A stretch of DNA of 64,000 bases, from contig CAVTBX010000007.1 of NCBI GenBank assembly GCA_963733135.1, positions 124,001 to 188,000 of the forward strand, read 5' to 3'. The notes under the pieces are model-generated. The model saw nothing but the letters and a program-made list of their open reading frames with translations. It was not told where the DNA came from and ran no database searches. Shown one piece after another: positions 16,953 through 25,518 of this stretch. Every line of letters begins with the position of its first letter. Position 1 is the first letter of the stretch. Origin of the DNA: CAVTBX01 sp963733135 (lineage in GTDB: Bacteria; Actinomycetota; Thermoleophilia; Gaiellales; Gaiellaceae). The translations under genes and the position numbers were made by a program.

Positions 16953-17417
16953 GTGCCTCTCGCCGACTTCACGGCCATCGATGGGCTCTGGGTCGCCCTC
17001 AGCGTCCTGTGTGTCGTTGTCGCTCTCACGCTGGGCTTCCTGCTCCTCAGGCTGGCCGGAGCGGTCGGCAAGCTCACCGGCTTCATCGGAGGGCTCGAGC
17101 AGGAGCTCCTTCCTGTCATCAGCAAGGTCGGCGGCACAATCGACCGGACCAACCTCCAGCTCGACAAGGTCGACCAGGTGACCGACAGCGCAGTCGACGC
17201 CGCGGACGCGGTCGACACCGCGATCCGCGCGGTGACCCTTGCCGTCACCCGGCCGGTCCAGCGGATCTCCGGGCTCGCCGCCGGCATCGCTCAGGGTTTT
17301 GCGGCGTTCAAGGTGCGGCGCGATCGCCGGGGGGCCTGGGAGGCGGGGCGGGACGCGGCGGCTCGGCGCGAACAGGAGATCGCGGACGAGCTCGAGCGAG
17401 ACGCAAACGGCCTGTGA
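16953..17417 (+). CDS. DUF948-like membrane-anchored coiled-coil protein
   Basis: 154 residues: one N-terminal transmembrane helix (about 10-32), then an amphipathic region with repeated small-residue heptads (DKVDQVTDSAVDAADAVDTA), then a basic/acidic tail. This is the DUF948 layout; Staphylococcal and Bacillus members are often near general-stress genes. It overlaps the anti-sigma gene by 4 nt, which suggests a part in the same stress module. Confidence 0.75.
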   Translation: MPLADFTAIDGLWVALSVLCVVVALTLGFLLLRLAGAVGKLTGFIGGLEQELLPVISKVGGTIDRTNLQLDKVDQVTDSAVDAADAVDTAIRAVTLAVTRPVQRISGLAAGIAQGFAAFKVRRDRRGAWEAGRDAAARREQEIADELERDANGL

Positions 17418-17815
17418 CGGACGTGATCAGGCTCACGGTTCCTCGCGACGAGGGCTACCACGCGGTGGCGAGGCTCGTGGTCGGCGGGCTTGCGGCCCGG
17501 CTCGCGTTCTCCTACGAGGATCTGGAGGACGTGAACCTCGCCCTCGACAGCTTCCTGGCGGACAAGGCGTACGCGGCGGGGCCTGAGCTCACCATCGAGC
17601 TGCGGGTGCGGGATGACGGTTTCGAGCTGCGTGCGGGCCCGGTCGCCGAAGCCTTCCGGACTGAGTTCGAGCGCGACGTCCCTGCCGAGGAGGGGATCGG
17701 GATCGCCCGGTTGCTCTCGACGGTCGCCGATGGCGTGGCGATCGAGCACGACGACGACGCGGACTGGCTTCGGCTGGAGAAGCGCCTGCCCGGCCGTACG
17801 GTGACCCGGGCATGA
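17414..17815 (+). CDS. rsbW: RsbW-like anti-sigma factor (GHKL ATPase fold)
   Basis: 133 residues that read as a small HATPase/anti-sigma kinase. The helix YEDLEDVNLALDSFLAD stands where the N-box normally sits and lacks the canonical Asn. EEGIGIARLLSTVADGV matches the glycine-rich G-box. It directly overlaps the sigma factor gene (ATGA), the standard arrangement for partner-switch pairs. No anti-anti-sigma gene (RsbV type) lies beside it. The family is inferred from these motifs plus context. Confidence 0.8.
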   Translation: MTDVIRLTVPRDEGYHAVARLVVGGLAARLAFSYEDLEDVNLALDSFLADKAYAAGPELTIELRVRDDGFELRAGPVAEAFRTEFERDVPAEEGIGIARLLSTVADGVAIEHDDDADWLRLEKRLPGRTVTRA

Positions 17816-18576
17816 GCGCAGCTCCCGAGCGGACGGATCGGGAGCTCCTTCGGCGTTACCACAAGCAGGGGGATGTCGAAGCCCGCGAGCGCCTCATCGA
17901 GCAGTACCTGCCGCTTGTTCGCTCGCTTGCTCGGCGCTACTCCTACCGCGGCGAGCAGCTCGAGGATCTGGTTCAGGTCGGATGTATCGGGCTCATCAAG
18001 GCGATCGACCGGTTCGATGTCGACCGCGGCGTCGAGCTGACGACGTACGCGACGCCGAACATCATCGGCGAGATCAAGCGTCACTTCCGCGACAAGGGCT
18101 GGTCGGTGCGCGTGCCGCGCGGGCTCCAGGAGCTGAACGTCAAGCTCTCGAAGCTGATCGAGGAGCTCACAGTGCAGCTCGAGCGCTCGCCGACGATCCC
18201 GGAGCTCGCCAAGGCGGCCGGCGCCGAGGAAGAGGAGGTCCTGGAAGCGCTTGAGACCGGGCACGCGTATGCCACGCTGTCCCTCTCAGCGCCTGCGCCC
18301 GGCGGTGACGATTCAGACCTCGACCCGCTCGAGTCGCTCGGAGATATCGAGCCCGAGTACGAGGTGAGCGAGAACCGCGCGGTGCTCGCGCCAGGGCTCC
18401 GCGTGCTTGACGAGCGTGAGCGCATGATCCTCCATCTGCGGTTCTTCGAGGGCTTGACGCAGTCGCAGATCGCCCAGCAGGTCGGGATCTCGCAGATGCA
18501 TGTCTCGCGTCTCATCCGTCGATCGCTCGACAAGGTGCGCGAGGAGATCGCGGTCGGCGACGACGGGCCGGGCTAG
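17812..18576 (+). CDS. sigF: SigB/SigF-type alternative RNA polymerase sigma factor
   Basis: 254 residues with sigma regions 2, 3 and 4. The -10 recognition and core-binding region is LEDLVQVGCIGLIKAIDRFD...TTYATPNIIGEIKRHFRDKGW. Region 3 contains VPRGLQELN, and the region 4 helix-turn-helix is LTQSQIAQQVGISQMHVSRL. This is the SigB/F/G group-3 family. Actinobacterial members recognise GTTT...GGGTA promoters. It probably needs release from the RsbW-like protein encoded upstream. Confidence 0.93.
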   Translation: MSAAPERTDRELLRRYHKQGDVEARERLIEQYLPLVRSLARRYSYRGEQLEDLVQVGCIGLIKAIDRFDVDRGVELTTYATPNIIGEIKRHFRDKGWSVRVPRGLQELNVKLSKLIEELTVQLERSPTIPELAKAAGAEEEEVLEALETGHAYATLSLSAPAPGGDDSDLDPLESLGDIEPEYEVSENRAVLAPGLRVLDERERMILHLRFFEGLTQSQIAQQVGISQMHVSRLIRRSLDKVREEIAVGDDGPG

Positions 18577-18580
18577 ACCG

Positions 18581-18631
18581 GCTCGGCCTCTCGTGGCGCT
18601 CGGCTTCTCGTGGCGCTCGGCCTCTCGTGGC
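18581..18631 (+). repeat. three tandem 17-bp repeats
   Basis: Unit GCTCGGCCTCTCGTGGC occurs three times head to tail (18581-18597, 18598-18614, 18615-18631), with one C/T difference in the middle copy. It lies 5 nt after the sigF stop. Role unknown; a variable-number tract or tandem binding site would both fit. Confidence 0.8.
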
Positions 18632-18676
18632 AAGCGCGGGGTGCTCGCCCTTTCGCGGGTGCAGACTGAGCGAGGG

Positions 18677-18768
18677 AGTTCCACACTCGGCACATCTTCG
18701 TGCGCCACACGCGCGCTTTTCAGCGTTACGCTGGGCTGTGGCAGGGGGGAGGGTCGGGACCCGAGTTA
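18677..18768 (-). repeat. R1 dispersed element, copy E (type 2, inverted)
   Basis: On the minus strand the element reads ACTCGGGTCCCGACCC, a C-run, AGCGTAACGCTGAAAAGCGC, then a GTGTGGCGCAC...TGTGCCGAG hairpin tail. It matches copy D closely along its length. It is the only copy pointing against its neighbours, lying between sigF and speB. The remaining parts of the 18577-18805 gap hold the tandem repeats and the speB promoter. Confidence 0.75.
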
Positions 18769-18793
18769 CCCGCGCGCGCCAATGAAGTGGCAG

Positions 18794-18799
18794 TAGCAT
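18794..18799 (+). promoter_or_regulatory. -10 box of leaderless speB promoter
   Basis: TAGCAT followed by 6 nt and the GTG at 18806. Confidence 0.6.
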
Positions 18800-18805
18800 C
18801 GCGCC

Positions 18806-19762
18806 GTGTTCGACCCGAATGGACGCTGGACGGACGCGGACAAGCCGGAGTACGCCGGGCTCCCGACCTACGCGGCACTTCCGTGGACTGAGGATCTCGC
18901 CGACCTGGCCGGCGTTGATGCGGCAATCGTTGGCGCACCGTTCGACGAGCTGGTCTCAGATCGTCCCGGAACGCGATACGGGCCGCGCGCTATTCGGCTG
19001 GCGAGCCTCCCCGGCGGCCCTCACCTCGAGGTCGGCGTCGACGCGCTCGAGGCGCTTCGCGTCGTCGACTACGGGGACGCGCCGGTCGTCCCGGGTGACC
19101 ACCGCCGCTCGCACGCGGCCATCGAACGGGTCGTGCGCGAGGTCGTGGACGCCGGTGCGCTGCCAATCGTCCTCGGCGGCGATCACTCCGTCACGGAGCC
19201 GAATATCCGCGCGTGCGCGGCTGCGCGCGAACCCATCGGCCTGATCCACTTCGACACGCACACCGACACCGCCGCGACTCTCTACGGCTCCGAGCTCTCG
19301 CACGGCACACCGATGTACCGACTCGTTGAATCTGGCGCGGTCGACCCGGCGCGCTACGTCCAGATCGGGCTTCGCGGCTACTGGCCCGGGCCCGAGGAGT
19401 TCGGATGGCAGGCGCAGCGCGGGATCCGTCACTTCCTCGCCGCCGACGTTCGCGCACGTGGCATCGAGGCGGTGGTGGCGGACGCAGTCGAGGCCGTTGG
19501 GCCAGGCCCTGTGTTCCTCACCGTGGACGTTGACGTTCTCGATCCCGCTTTCGCGCCCGGAACCGGCACGCCTGAGCCGGGGGGACTGAGCTCCGCCGAG
19601 CTCCTCTGGGCCTCGAGAGCCGTGGCGGAGCGCGTCGATCTCGTCGGCGCCGATGTCGTCGAGGTCGCTCCGGTCGCCTTCGGCACGCTCGATGTCACAG
19701 CTCTCGTTGCCGACCGGATTGCCCGTGAGATCCTGACCGGAGTGGCGCTTCGGCGGAGCTAG
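18806..19762 (+). CDS. speB: agmatinase / ureohydrolase
   Basis: Manganese ureohydrolase family. It most likely hydrolyses agmatine to putrescine and urea; other guanidino substrates are possible. It has 318 residues. Metal-binding motifs are GGDHSVTEP, HFDTHTDTAA and DVDVLDPAFAPGTGTPEPGG. It is monocistronic, with a leaderless promoter. Its TAG stop lies in the left arm of the short R3 element. Confidence 0.9.
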   Translation: MFDPNGRWTDADKPEYAGLPTYAALPWTEDLADLAGVDAAIVGAPFDELVSDRPGTRYGPRAIRLASLPGGPHLEVGVDALEALRVVDYGDAPVVPGDHRRSHAAIERVVREVVDAGALPIVLGGDHSVTEPNIRACAAAREPIGLIHFDTHTDTAATLYGSELSHGTPMYRLVESGAVDPARYVQIGLRGYWPGPEEFGWQAQRGIRHFLAADVRARGIEAVVADAVEAVGPGPVFLTVDVDVLDPAFAPGTGTPEPGGLSSAELLWASRAVAERVDLVGADVVEVAPVAFGTLDVTALVADRIAREILTGVALRRS

Positions 19763-19816
19763 GAGGGATTGGCGGAGCGACCGGGCGGCACAAGGCTGTT
19801 TCGCCAAACCCTCCTA
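19760..19816. repeat. R3 element, short copy
   Basis: Inverted repeat CTAGGAGGGATTGGCG ... TTTCGCCAAACCCTCCTAG around a ~22-nt loop. The right arm (19783-19816) is nearly identical to the complement of the long R3 copy's left arm, including the GGCGGCACAA segment, so the two are one family in opposite orientation. It could serve as the speB terminator. Confidence 0.75.
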
Positions 19817-19916
19817 GACCTCCTTCCGACGGGGGATGCGCGGCTCGGAGCGCCGAGGCCTAATACGTCTGTACTCGGAGTGCGGCGCCGAACACGATGC
19901 GTCCGGAGGGCCGCCG

Positions 19917-20153
19917 ATGAGCTACTACGAGTGGAAGCAGAGGTTTTCGACCCGGGTCGCCGTGGTCGCCGGGGCCTTTGTCGCCGGGATGGTGATCGAG
20001 GCGCTCGTGCGCTACAGCGCCGTCGGCATCGCGGTCTTGACGTTCTTCGTCGGGCTCGCGTGCGTCGGGCTCGTGGTCGTCTGCGACCCGTTGCTCGAGC
20101 GCCTCTACGGGCGGGTCGAGCGCCGTCAGACCGGCGAGTGGGCCGACTTCTAG
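19917..20153 (+). CDS. small two-helix membrane protein
   Basis: 78 residues with hydrophobic segments at about 14-33 and 37-55, between a charged N-terminus (MSYYEWKQRF) and an Arg-rich tail ending WADF. No family recognised. The ATG at 19917 is chosen because GGAGGG lies 6 nt upstream; a longer reading would run back into non-coding sequence. A TAATAC box at 19861-19866 may be its promoter. Confidence 0.65.
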   Translation: MSYYEWKQRFSTRVAVVAGAFVAGMVIEALVRYSAVGIAVLTFFVGLACVGLVVVCDPLLERLYGRVERRQTGEWADF

Positions 20154-20180
20154 CCTGTCTCGCCGTCCCGACCCTAGGGC

Positions 20181-20186
20181 TACGAT
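20181..20186 (+). promoter_or_regulatory. -10 box of leaderless alaS promoter
   Basis: TACGAT followed by 6 nt and the GTG at 20193. Confidence 0.6.
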
Positions 20187-20192
20187 CGGGTC

Positions 20193-22751
20193 GTGCGAGA
20201 AACTGCCGAGCTCCGCGAGGGATTCCTCTCCTACTTCGAGGAGAAGGGTCATACGCGGCTGCCCTCATGGTCGCTCGTTCCGCGCCCTGACGACCATTCC
20301 ACGCTCCTGACGACGGCCGGCATGCAGCCGCAGATGCCGTACTTCCTCGGCCGCGAGCAGCCTCCGGCGCTGCTCACGACGACGGCACAGAAGTGCTTCC
20401 GGACGCCAGACATCGACGAGGTCGGTCTCGACGGACACCACTTGACGTTCTTCGAGATGCTGGGGAACTTCTCGTTCGGCCAGTACTTCAAGGACGGAGC
20501 GGTCGAGCTCGCGACGGAGTTCCTCCGGGATCGGCTCGGGCTCGACTGGGATCGGCTCTGGGCCACGGTTCACGCCGGCGACCCCGAGCTCGGGCTCGGA
20601 GAGGACGAGACGGCGATCGCTCTTTGGGAGGCTGCGGGAATGCCGCGAGAGCGGATCGTCGGGCTCCCGAGCTCGGAGAACTTCTGGTCGGTCGGCGGCC
20701 CCGGGCCGTGCGGTCCGGATTCCGAGATCTACTGGGACTGGGGCGAGGAGTACGGCTGTGGCGACCCGTCCTGTGCGCCGGCGTGCCCACGCTGCGACCG
20801 GTTCCTCGAGTTCTGGAACCTCGTCTTCATGGAGTACGAGCTTCACGCCGACGGGACGCTGTCCCCGCTTCCTAGACAGAACGTGGATACGGGCCTCGGG
20901 CTCGAGCGGACGGCAGCCATCCTTCAGGGCGTTCGCTCCGTGTACGAGACCGACGGCTACCAGGCGATCATGCGCTGGATCGAGGATGAGAGCGGCGTCG
21001 CATGGGATGCGGACGCACGCGCGACGAAGGCGCACCGAATCCTGGCCGATCACGGTCGCGGTATGACCGTGCTCGTCGGAGACGGGGTCATGCCGTCGAA
21101 CGAGGGTCGCGGCTACGTCCTCCGACGAGTCATCCGGCGCGCCGTCCAGCAGGCGCGGGCGATCGGACTAGACAACCTCTGGCGCCTTACCGAGGTAGTC
21201 GTCGAGCAGCTCGGCCCGTGGCACCCGGAGCTCCCCGAGCACCGGGAGCGGATTCGGGACGCCGTTCGCACGGAGGAGGAACGGTTCACGGAGACGCTGT
21301 CACGCGGCCTCAAGCTCTTCGAGGACGTGGCGACCAATGGTGCGGTTTCCGGCCGCGACGCATTCGACCTGACGGCCACCTACGGCTTCCCCGTCGAGCT
21401 CACGCGTGAGCTGGCGCGCGAACGCGGGCTGCCGGTCGACGACGACGAGTTCGCCCGACTCATGGAGGAGCACCGCGAGATCTCACGGCCCCGAGGCGGG
21501 GGAGAGATTCAGCGAGCCGCGGAGTTCGCGCGGGGGGCCGGGTTCGAGACGCAGTTCGTCGGCTACGAGAAGACCGACGTGCTGACGCAGATCGGGGCGC
21601 TCGACGAGCTCGGGGACGGCCGATACCTCGCCAAGCTCCGCGAGTCACCGTTCTACGCGGAAAGCGGGGGGCAGGTCACGGACGCCGGCTGGCTCGAGCA
21701 GGACGACCGGCGGGCCGAGCTCGAGGCGGCGTTCAGGTTCGGGGAAGACCAGGTGCTCATCCTGCGCGGGGAAAGCTTCGCGACCGGCGATCGCGTCCGC
21801 GCCGTCGTCCCCTGGCTGGTGCGCTTTCCGACGATGGCGAACCATACGGCGACGCACCTGCTCCAGAAGGCGCTTCAGGAAGTACTCGGTGGGCACGCCC
21901 AGCAGGCGGGCTCGGCTGTCCGGCCAGACAAGCTGCGGTTCGACTTCACGCACGGCCAGGCGCTGACGCCCGAGGAGCGGGAGCGCGTCGAGGAGATCGT
22001 CAACCAGCAGATCTTCGAGAACCTGCCGGTGCACGCCTTCGAGACGACGATCGACGAGGCCCGCAATCTCGGCGCGACCATGCTGTTCGGTGAGAAGTAC
22101 GGCGACATCGTGCGCGTGATCGAGGTCGGGTCGGGAGACGACGCGTTCTCCCGCGAGCTCTGCGGCGGGACGCACGTCAGGACGACGGCCGAGATCGGCC
22201 CCTTCGCCATCGTCTCCGAAGGCTCAGTCGGCTCGGGCGTCCGGCGCATCGAAGCCGTGACGTCGGGCGAGGCGTACGCCCTCCTCCGAGCGCGCTTCCA
22301 CGAAGCCGAGGCGCTCCGGGCCGAGCTCGCAAGCGCGCGCAAGGAGGCCAAACGCAGGCCGGTCGCTGCCTCCGACACCAGCACGGCCCTCGACGGGCTG
22401 CTCGCCGGGGCGAAGGAGGCGGGCGGGGTGCGCGTCGTGGCAGGAGAGGCGGGTGAGATGGACGCCGACACGCTCCTCGAGCTCTCCGATCGAATCAAGC
22501 AGAAGGCCGCGCCCGCGGCGGTCGTCCTCGGTGCGCGGGAGGACGGTCTCGTCCACCTCGTGGCGAACTTCGACGAATCGCTCCCCGAGCGAGGCTTGAA
22601 CGCATCCGACGTCGTCAAGGCGGCAGCCGGGATCGTCGGGGGCGGGGGAGGTGGGCGACCCACGATGGCGAGGGCGGGCGGCCGGGACCCGGAGAAGCTC
22701 GCAGAAGCGCTCGCCGCCGCAGAGCAAGCAATCCTCGAAGCCCTTTCGTGA
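20193..22751 (+). CDS. alaS: alanyl-tRNA synthetase
   Basis: 852-residue class II synthetase with a catalytic N-terminal domain, an editing domain and a C-terminal C-Ala/DHHA1 region. The N-terminus ELREGFLSYFEEKGH is diagnostic. The editing-site zinc motif is HTATHLL plus ELCGGTHV, and the C-terminus has the glycine-rich GIVGGGGGGRPTMA run. It heads a likely run of genes ruvX-mltG-aroE. Confidence 0.97.
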   Translation: MRETAELREGFLSYFEEKGHTRLPSWSLVPRPDDHSTLLTTAGMQPQMPYFLGREQPPALLTTTAQKCFRTPDIDEVGLDGHHLTFFEMLGNFSFGQYFKDGAVELATEFLRDRLGLDWDRLWATVHAGDPELGLGEDETAIALWEAAGMPRERIVGLPSSENFWSVGGPGPCGPDSEIYWDWGEEYGCGDPSCAPACPRCDRFLEFWNLVFMEYELHADGTLSPLPRQNVDTGLGLERTAAILQGVRSVYETDGYQAIMRWIEDESGVAWDADARATKAHRILADHGRGMTVLVGDGVMPSNEGRGYVLRRVIRRAVQQARAIGLDNLWRLTEVVVEQLGPWHPELPEHRERIRDAVRTEEERFTETLSRGLKLFEDVATNGAVSGRDAFDLTATYGFPVELTRELARERGLPVDDDEFARLMEEHREISRPRGGGEIQRAAEFARGAGFETQFVGYEKTDVLTQIGALDELGDGRYLAKLRESPFYAESGGQVTDAGWLEQDDRRAELEAAFRFGEDQVLILRGESFATGDRVRAVVPWLVRFPTMANHTATHLLQKALQEVLGGHAQQAGSAVRPDKLRFDFTHGQALTPEERERVEEIVNQQIFENLPVHAFETTIDEARNLGATMLFGEKYGDIVRVIEVGSGDDAFSRELCGGTHVRTTAEIGPFAIVSEGSVGSGVRRIEAVTSGEAYALLRARFHEAEALRAELASARKEAKRRPVAASDTSTALDGLLAGAKEAGGVRVVAGEAGEMDADTLLELSDRIKQKAAPAAVVLGAREDGLVHLVANFDESLPERGLNASDVVKAAAGIVGGGGGGRPTMARAGGRDPEKLAEALAAAEQAILEALS

Positions 22752-22797
22752 CGCCGTCCGGTTGGGCGTTCCGTCCGGGTCACGCGTCGCCCGCGGG

Positions 22798-22803
22798 TAC
22801 AAT
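22798..22803 (+). promoter_or_regulatory. -10 box of ruvX promoter
   Basis: TACAAT followed by 9 nt and the GTG at 22813. Confidence 0.45.
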
Positions 22804-22812
22804 CGCGCCTCC

Positions 22813-23208
22813 GTGAAGGTGCTCGCACTCGACTACGGCGCCGCGCGGACCGGCCTCGCAATCTCGGACCCGACCGGAACAATCGCGCGCCCACTCGGCG
22901 TCGTCGAGCGCGCCGCGACCGAGCAGGGCCTCGGAGAGATCGTCCGTCTCGCGGAGCGCGAGGAGGTCGAGCAGATCGTCGTCGGCCTGCCGCTCACGCT
23001 GAGTGGGGAGCACGGGAACCAGGCGACCGAGACCCAGCGGTTCGTCGACGCGCTTCGCGGCGCCACCGAGCTCCCGGTCGAGACCTTCGACGAGCGGTTC
23101 ACGACGCGCCTCGCGCAGGCGAATGGGAGCGCAGCCCCGGAGGATGCGGCTGCGGCCGCACATCTCCTGACGTCCTACCTGACATGGCTGAGCGGCCTCG
23201 AGATCTGA
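22813..23208 (+). CDS. ruvX: RuvX/YqgF Holliday-junction resolvase-like nuclease
   Basis: 131 residues with an RNase H fold. The start KVLALDYGAARTGLAISD carries the first acidic residue, IVVGLPLTLSG the second strand, and TFDERFTT plus EDAAAAAHLL the rest of the active site. Family members process pre-16S rRNA or junctions. The GTG start is supported by the -10 box. It overlaps mltG by 25 nt. Confidence 0.93.
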   Translation: MKVLALDYGAARTGLAISDPTGTIARPLGVVERAATEQGLGEIVRLAEREEVEQIVVGLPLTLSGEHGNQATETQRFVDALRGATELPVETFDERFTTRLAQANGSAAPEDAAAAAHLLTSYLTWLSGLEI

Positions 23209-24119
23209 CCTCGGAGCGCCGAACCCACCGGTCGAGCTCGGTGCGGGCGCGTCGGATCGGCGCGCTCGTGGGCGTTGTCGTGGGCGCGGGCGTTCTGGCG
23301 GCGATCGCGTTGGCAGTCGGCTCGGTCGTCGGCTCCGACGACGAAGACGCCGCCCCAGCAACCCTCGCCACCACCAACTCGGCTCCCCCCGAGCCGGTGC
23401 TCAAGATCGTCTTTCCCGAGGGATTCACCCGGGCCGAGATGGCCGACCGGATCGCGGCCGTCAACAAGATCGCCAGCGACAAGCGGGACCTCGACACGAA
23501 GCTGGCGCCGAAGGCATTCCGGCGCCTGACCGAAAAGGGCACGATCCCCGCTGACTTCCGCAAGGCGAAGCCTCCGCACCTGGAGGGATTTCTGTTCCCG
23601 GCGACCTACTCGTTCTCCCCGTCGACGACGACCGAGCAACTCATCGACAAGCAACTCGACGCCTTTCGCGATGCCTGGGCGCAGGTGGATCTCGGGTATG
23701 CGGAGCGCAAGAACCTGACCGCCTACGACGTCTTGATCATCGCCTCGATGGTCGAGAAGGAAGTGCAGGTTCCGAAGGAGCGGCCGCTCGTCGCCGCGGT
23801 GATCTACAACCGCCTCGCGGCCGACATGCCGCTCGGGATCGACGCGACGGTGCGCTATGGGTTCGGCATCCCGCCGACCGAGCCGATCCTCGAGAGCCAG
23901 CTCGAGTCCGACAACCCTTACAACACGCGCCTGGTTATCGGCCTGCCGCCGACGCCCATTGCGAATCCCGGCCTGGCCTCGATTCAGGCCGCCGCGCATC
24001 CAGCCGAGGTCGACTATCTGTATTTCATTCGCAAGGCGGATTGCCGCAGCCACTTCTTCACCGCGAGCGAGAGCGAGTTCCTCGCCTACCCGGACGACGG
24101 CCTCCAGTGCGGGGCCTGA
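23184..24119 (+). CDS. mltG: endolytic murein transglycosylase MltG
   Basis: 311 residues. A cytoplasmic basic tail is followed by one membrane helix (about 27-49) and an extracytoplasmic YceG domain. The catalytic Glu lies in IASMVEKEVQVPKERPLVAAVIYNRL, and later landmarks are YNTRLVIGLPPTPIANPG and YLYFIRKAD. It cuts nascent peptidoglycan to terminate glycan strands. The order alaS-ruvX-mltG-aroE is common in Gram-positive genomes. Confidence 0.95.
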   Translation: MAERPRDLTSERRTHRSSSVRARRIGALVGVVVGAGVLAAIALAVGSVVGSDDEDAAPATLATTNSAPPEPVLKIVFPEGFTRAEMADRIAAVNKIASDKRDLDTKLAPKAFRRLTEKGTIPADFRKAKPPHLEGFLFPATYSFSPSTTTEQLIDKQLDAFRDAWAQVDLGYAERKNLTAYDVLIIASMVEKEVQVPKERPLVAAVIYNRLAADMPLGIDATVRYGFGIPPTEPILESQLESDNPYNTRLVIGLPPTPIANPGLASIQAAAHPAEVDYLYFIRKADCRSHFFTASESEFLAYPDDGLQCGA

Positions 24120-24120
24120 A

Positions 24121-24939
24121 TTGCCGGCCAACCACCTAGGGAGCGAAACGCGGCTCGTCGGCCTGCTCGGCCACCCGATATCGCACTCGCTCTCGCCCCG
24201 GATGCAGAACGCCGCCTTCGCGGCGCGGGCGCTCGACTGGGCGTACGTGGCGCTGCCGGTCGAGCCGGCTCGCCTGGAGGCCGCCGTCGCCGGGCTCGTT
24301 TCGCTCGGATTCGTGGGCGCCAACGTCACGATCCCGCACAAGACATCCGTCGTCGTCTTCTGCGACGAGCTCGATCCGGTCGCGGCGCGGGCCGGCTCGG
24401 TCAACACCCTCGTCGTCCAGGACGGCAAGGTGCTCGGCTCGTCGACGGACGGGCTCGCCGTGACCGAGTCCGTCGACTTCACGGGAGCTCGTGTCCTGCT
24501 GCTCGGCGCGGGCGGCGGCGCTCAGGCCGTGGCGACGGCTGCCCTGGAGGCGGGGGCGGCCTCGTTGGTCGTCGCGGCGCGAGACGAGGATCGGGCCGGC
24601 GCGCTCGCGTCTCGGGTGCGCACACTTTTTCCCGAAGCGGACGTTGCAACGGGAGAAGGCTGGCCGCCCGGGCGCGGTGACGCGACGATCCTGGTGAGCG
24701 CCGTGCCTGTCCGAGACGAGGTGCTCGTCGACCCGGCCGGACTCGACGCAGTCGTCGATCTCGCCTATCGGGCGGACGGCACAGCCACGGCACTGATCGC
24801 GTCCGCGCAGTCTGCCGGCTGCGATGCGGTGGATGGGCTCGAGATCCTGGTGCGCCAGGGCGCGGCTTCCTTCGAGCGCTGGACTGGTGTTCCGGCTCCC
24901 GTCGAGATCATGAGGTCTGCCGTTCGCGCGACTGGGTAG
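24121..24939 (+). CDS. aroE: shikimate dehydrogenase
   Basis: NADPH-dependent reduction of 3-dehydroshikimate. 272 residues from a TTG start one base after the mltG stop. SHSLSPRMQN is the substrate motif, NVTIPHK carries the catalytic lysine, GAGGGAQAV is the nucleotide site, and the C-terminus has GLEILVRQGAASFERWTG. It is the first of the shikimate genes grouped here. Confidence 0.95.
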   Translation: MPANHLGSETRLVGLLGHPISHSLSPRMQNAAFAARALDWAYVALPVEPARLEAAVAGLVSLGFVGANVTIPHKTSVVVFCDELDPVAARAGSVNTLVVQDGKVLGSSTDGLAVTESVDFTGARVLLLGAGGGAQAVATAALEAGAASLVVAARDEDRAGALASRVRTLFPEADVATGEGWPPGRGDATILVSAVPVRDEVLVDPAGLDAVVDLAYRADGTATALIASAQSAGCDAVDGLEILVRQGAASFERWTGVPAPVEIMRSAVRATG

Positions 24940-24968
24940 GTACACGGGGACACGCGAGAGGAGGGACG

Positions 24969-25400
24969 ATGCTCGAGAACTACTCGCAGGAGCAGCTGCG
25001 CGCTCTCGTCGGCCACGAGGTGCACGACAGCGACGGAAAGAAGGTCGGCTACGTCGACCTCGTCTTCGCCGACGAGGACTCGGGAGCGCTCGAATGGATG
25101 GGCGTTTGGCGCGGTACTCCCGGCGGCGGGCGGCACCTCGTGCCTTTGGCCGGGATCACGCACGATCGGAACGAGATCGTCCTTCCGTGGACGAAGGAGC
25201 AGGTCGAGTCCGCGCCCGAGTACGACGAGGAGGACGACCGGGGCGTCATCGACGGTGAGCCGCACTTCGCCATCTCGGATGAGAAGGAGGAGGAGGCGTT
25301 CCGTCATTACGGCCTCGAGCGTCCGGGGGAAGCCCGGGCGGGCAGCCCCCGACTGCGCGTCTGGATCTACACCGAACGCGCCGAGACGATCGTCCGCTAG
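24969..25400 (+). CDS. PRC-barrel domain protein
   Basis: 143 residues. The N-terminal half is a PRC-barrel (LVGHEVHDSDGKKVGYVDLVFADE), and the remainder is highly acidic, with DEEDDRGVIDGE and a helical EKEEEAFRHYGL. Such proteins often bind RNA, lipid or respiratory components. GGAGGG lies just upstream of the ATG (24960-24965), so initiation is conventional. It interrupts the aro genes and is probably transcribed independently of aroC. Confidence 0.82.
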   Translation: MLENYSQEQLRALVGHEVHDSDGKKVGYVDLVFADEDSGALEWMGVWRGTPGGGRHLVPLAGITHDRNEIVLPWTKEQVESAPEYDEEDDRGVIDGEPHFAISDEKEEEAFRHYGLERPGEARAGSPRLRVWIYTERAETIVR

Positions 25401-25506
25401 GCGCTCACCAGGGCAGCACGAAGCTCGGGCTCGAGCTCGTCGTACACGGGATCTCGTTCCGAGCGCGGCGAGGATCTTGCTGAAGAGCGCCCTCCAGGTC
25501 GTCGCC

Positions 25507-25512
25507 TAGGAT
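25507..25512 (+). promoter_or_regulatory. -10 box of leaderless aroC promoter
   Basis: TAGGAT followed by 6 nt and the ATG at 25519. The rest of the 25401-25518 gap shows no gene with a start codon. Confidence 0.6.
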
Positions 25513-25518
25513 CGCGGC

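Noticed and set aside
25397..25498. Minus-strand frame reading LFSKILAALGTRSRVYDELE between the PRC-barrel gene and aroC
   Set aside because: It has no start codon and only ~30 codons. A faint resemblance to a SecA N-terminus was not convincing.
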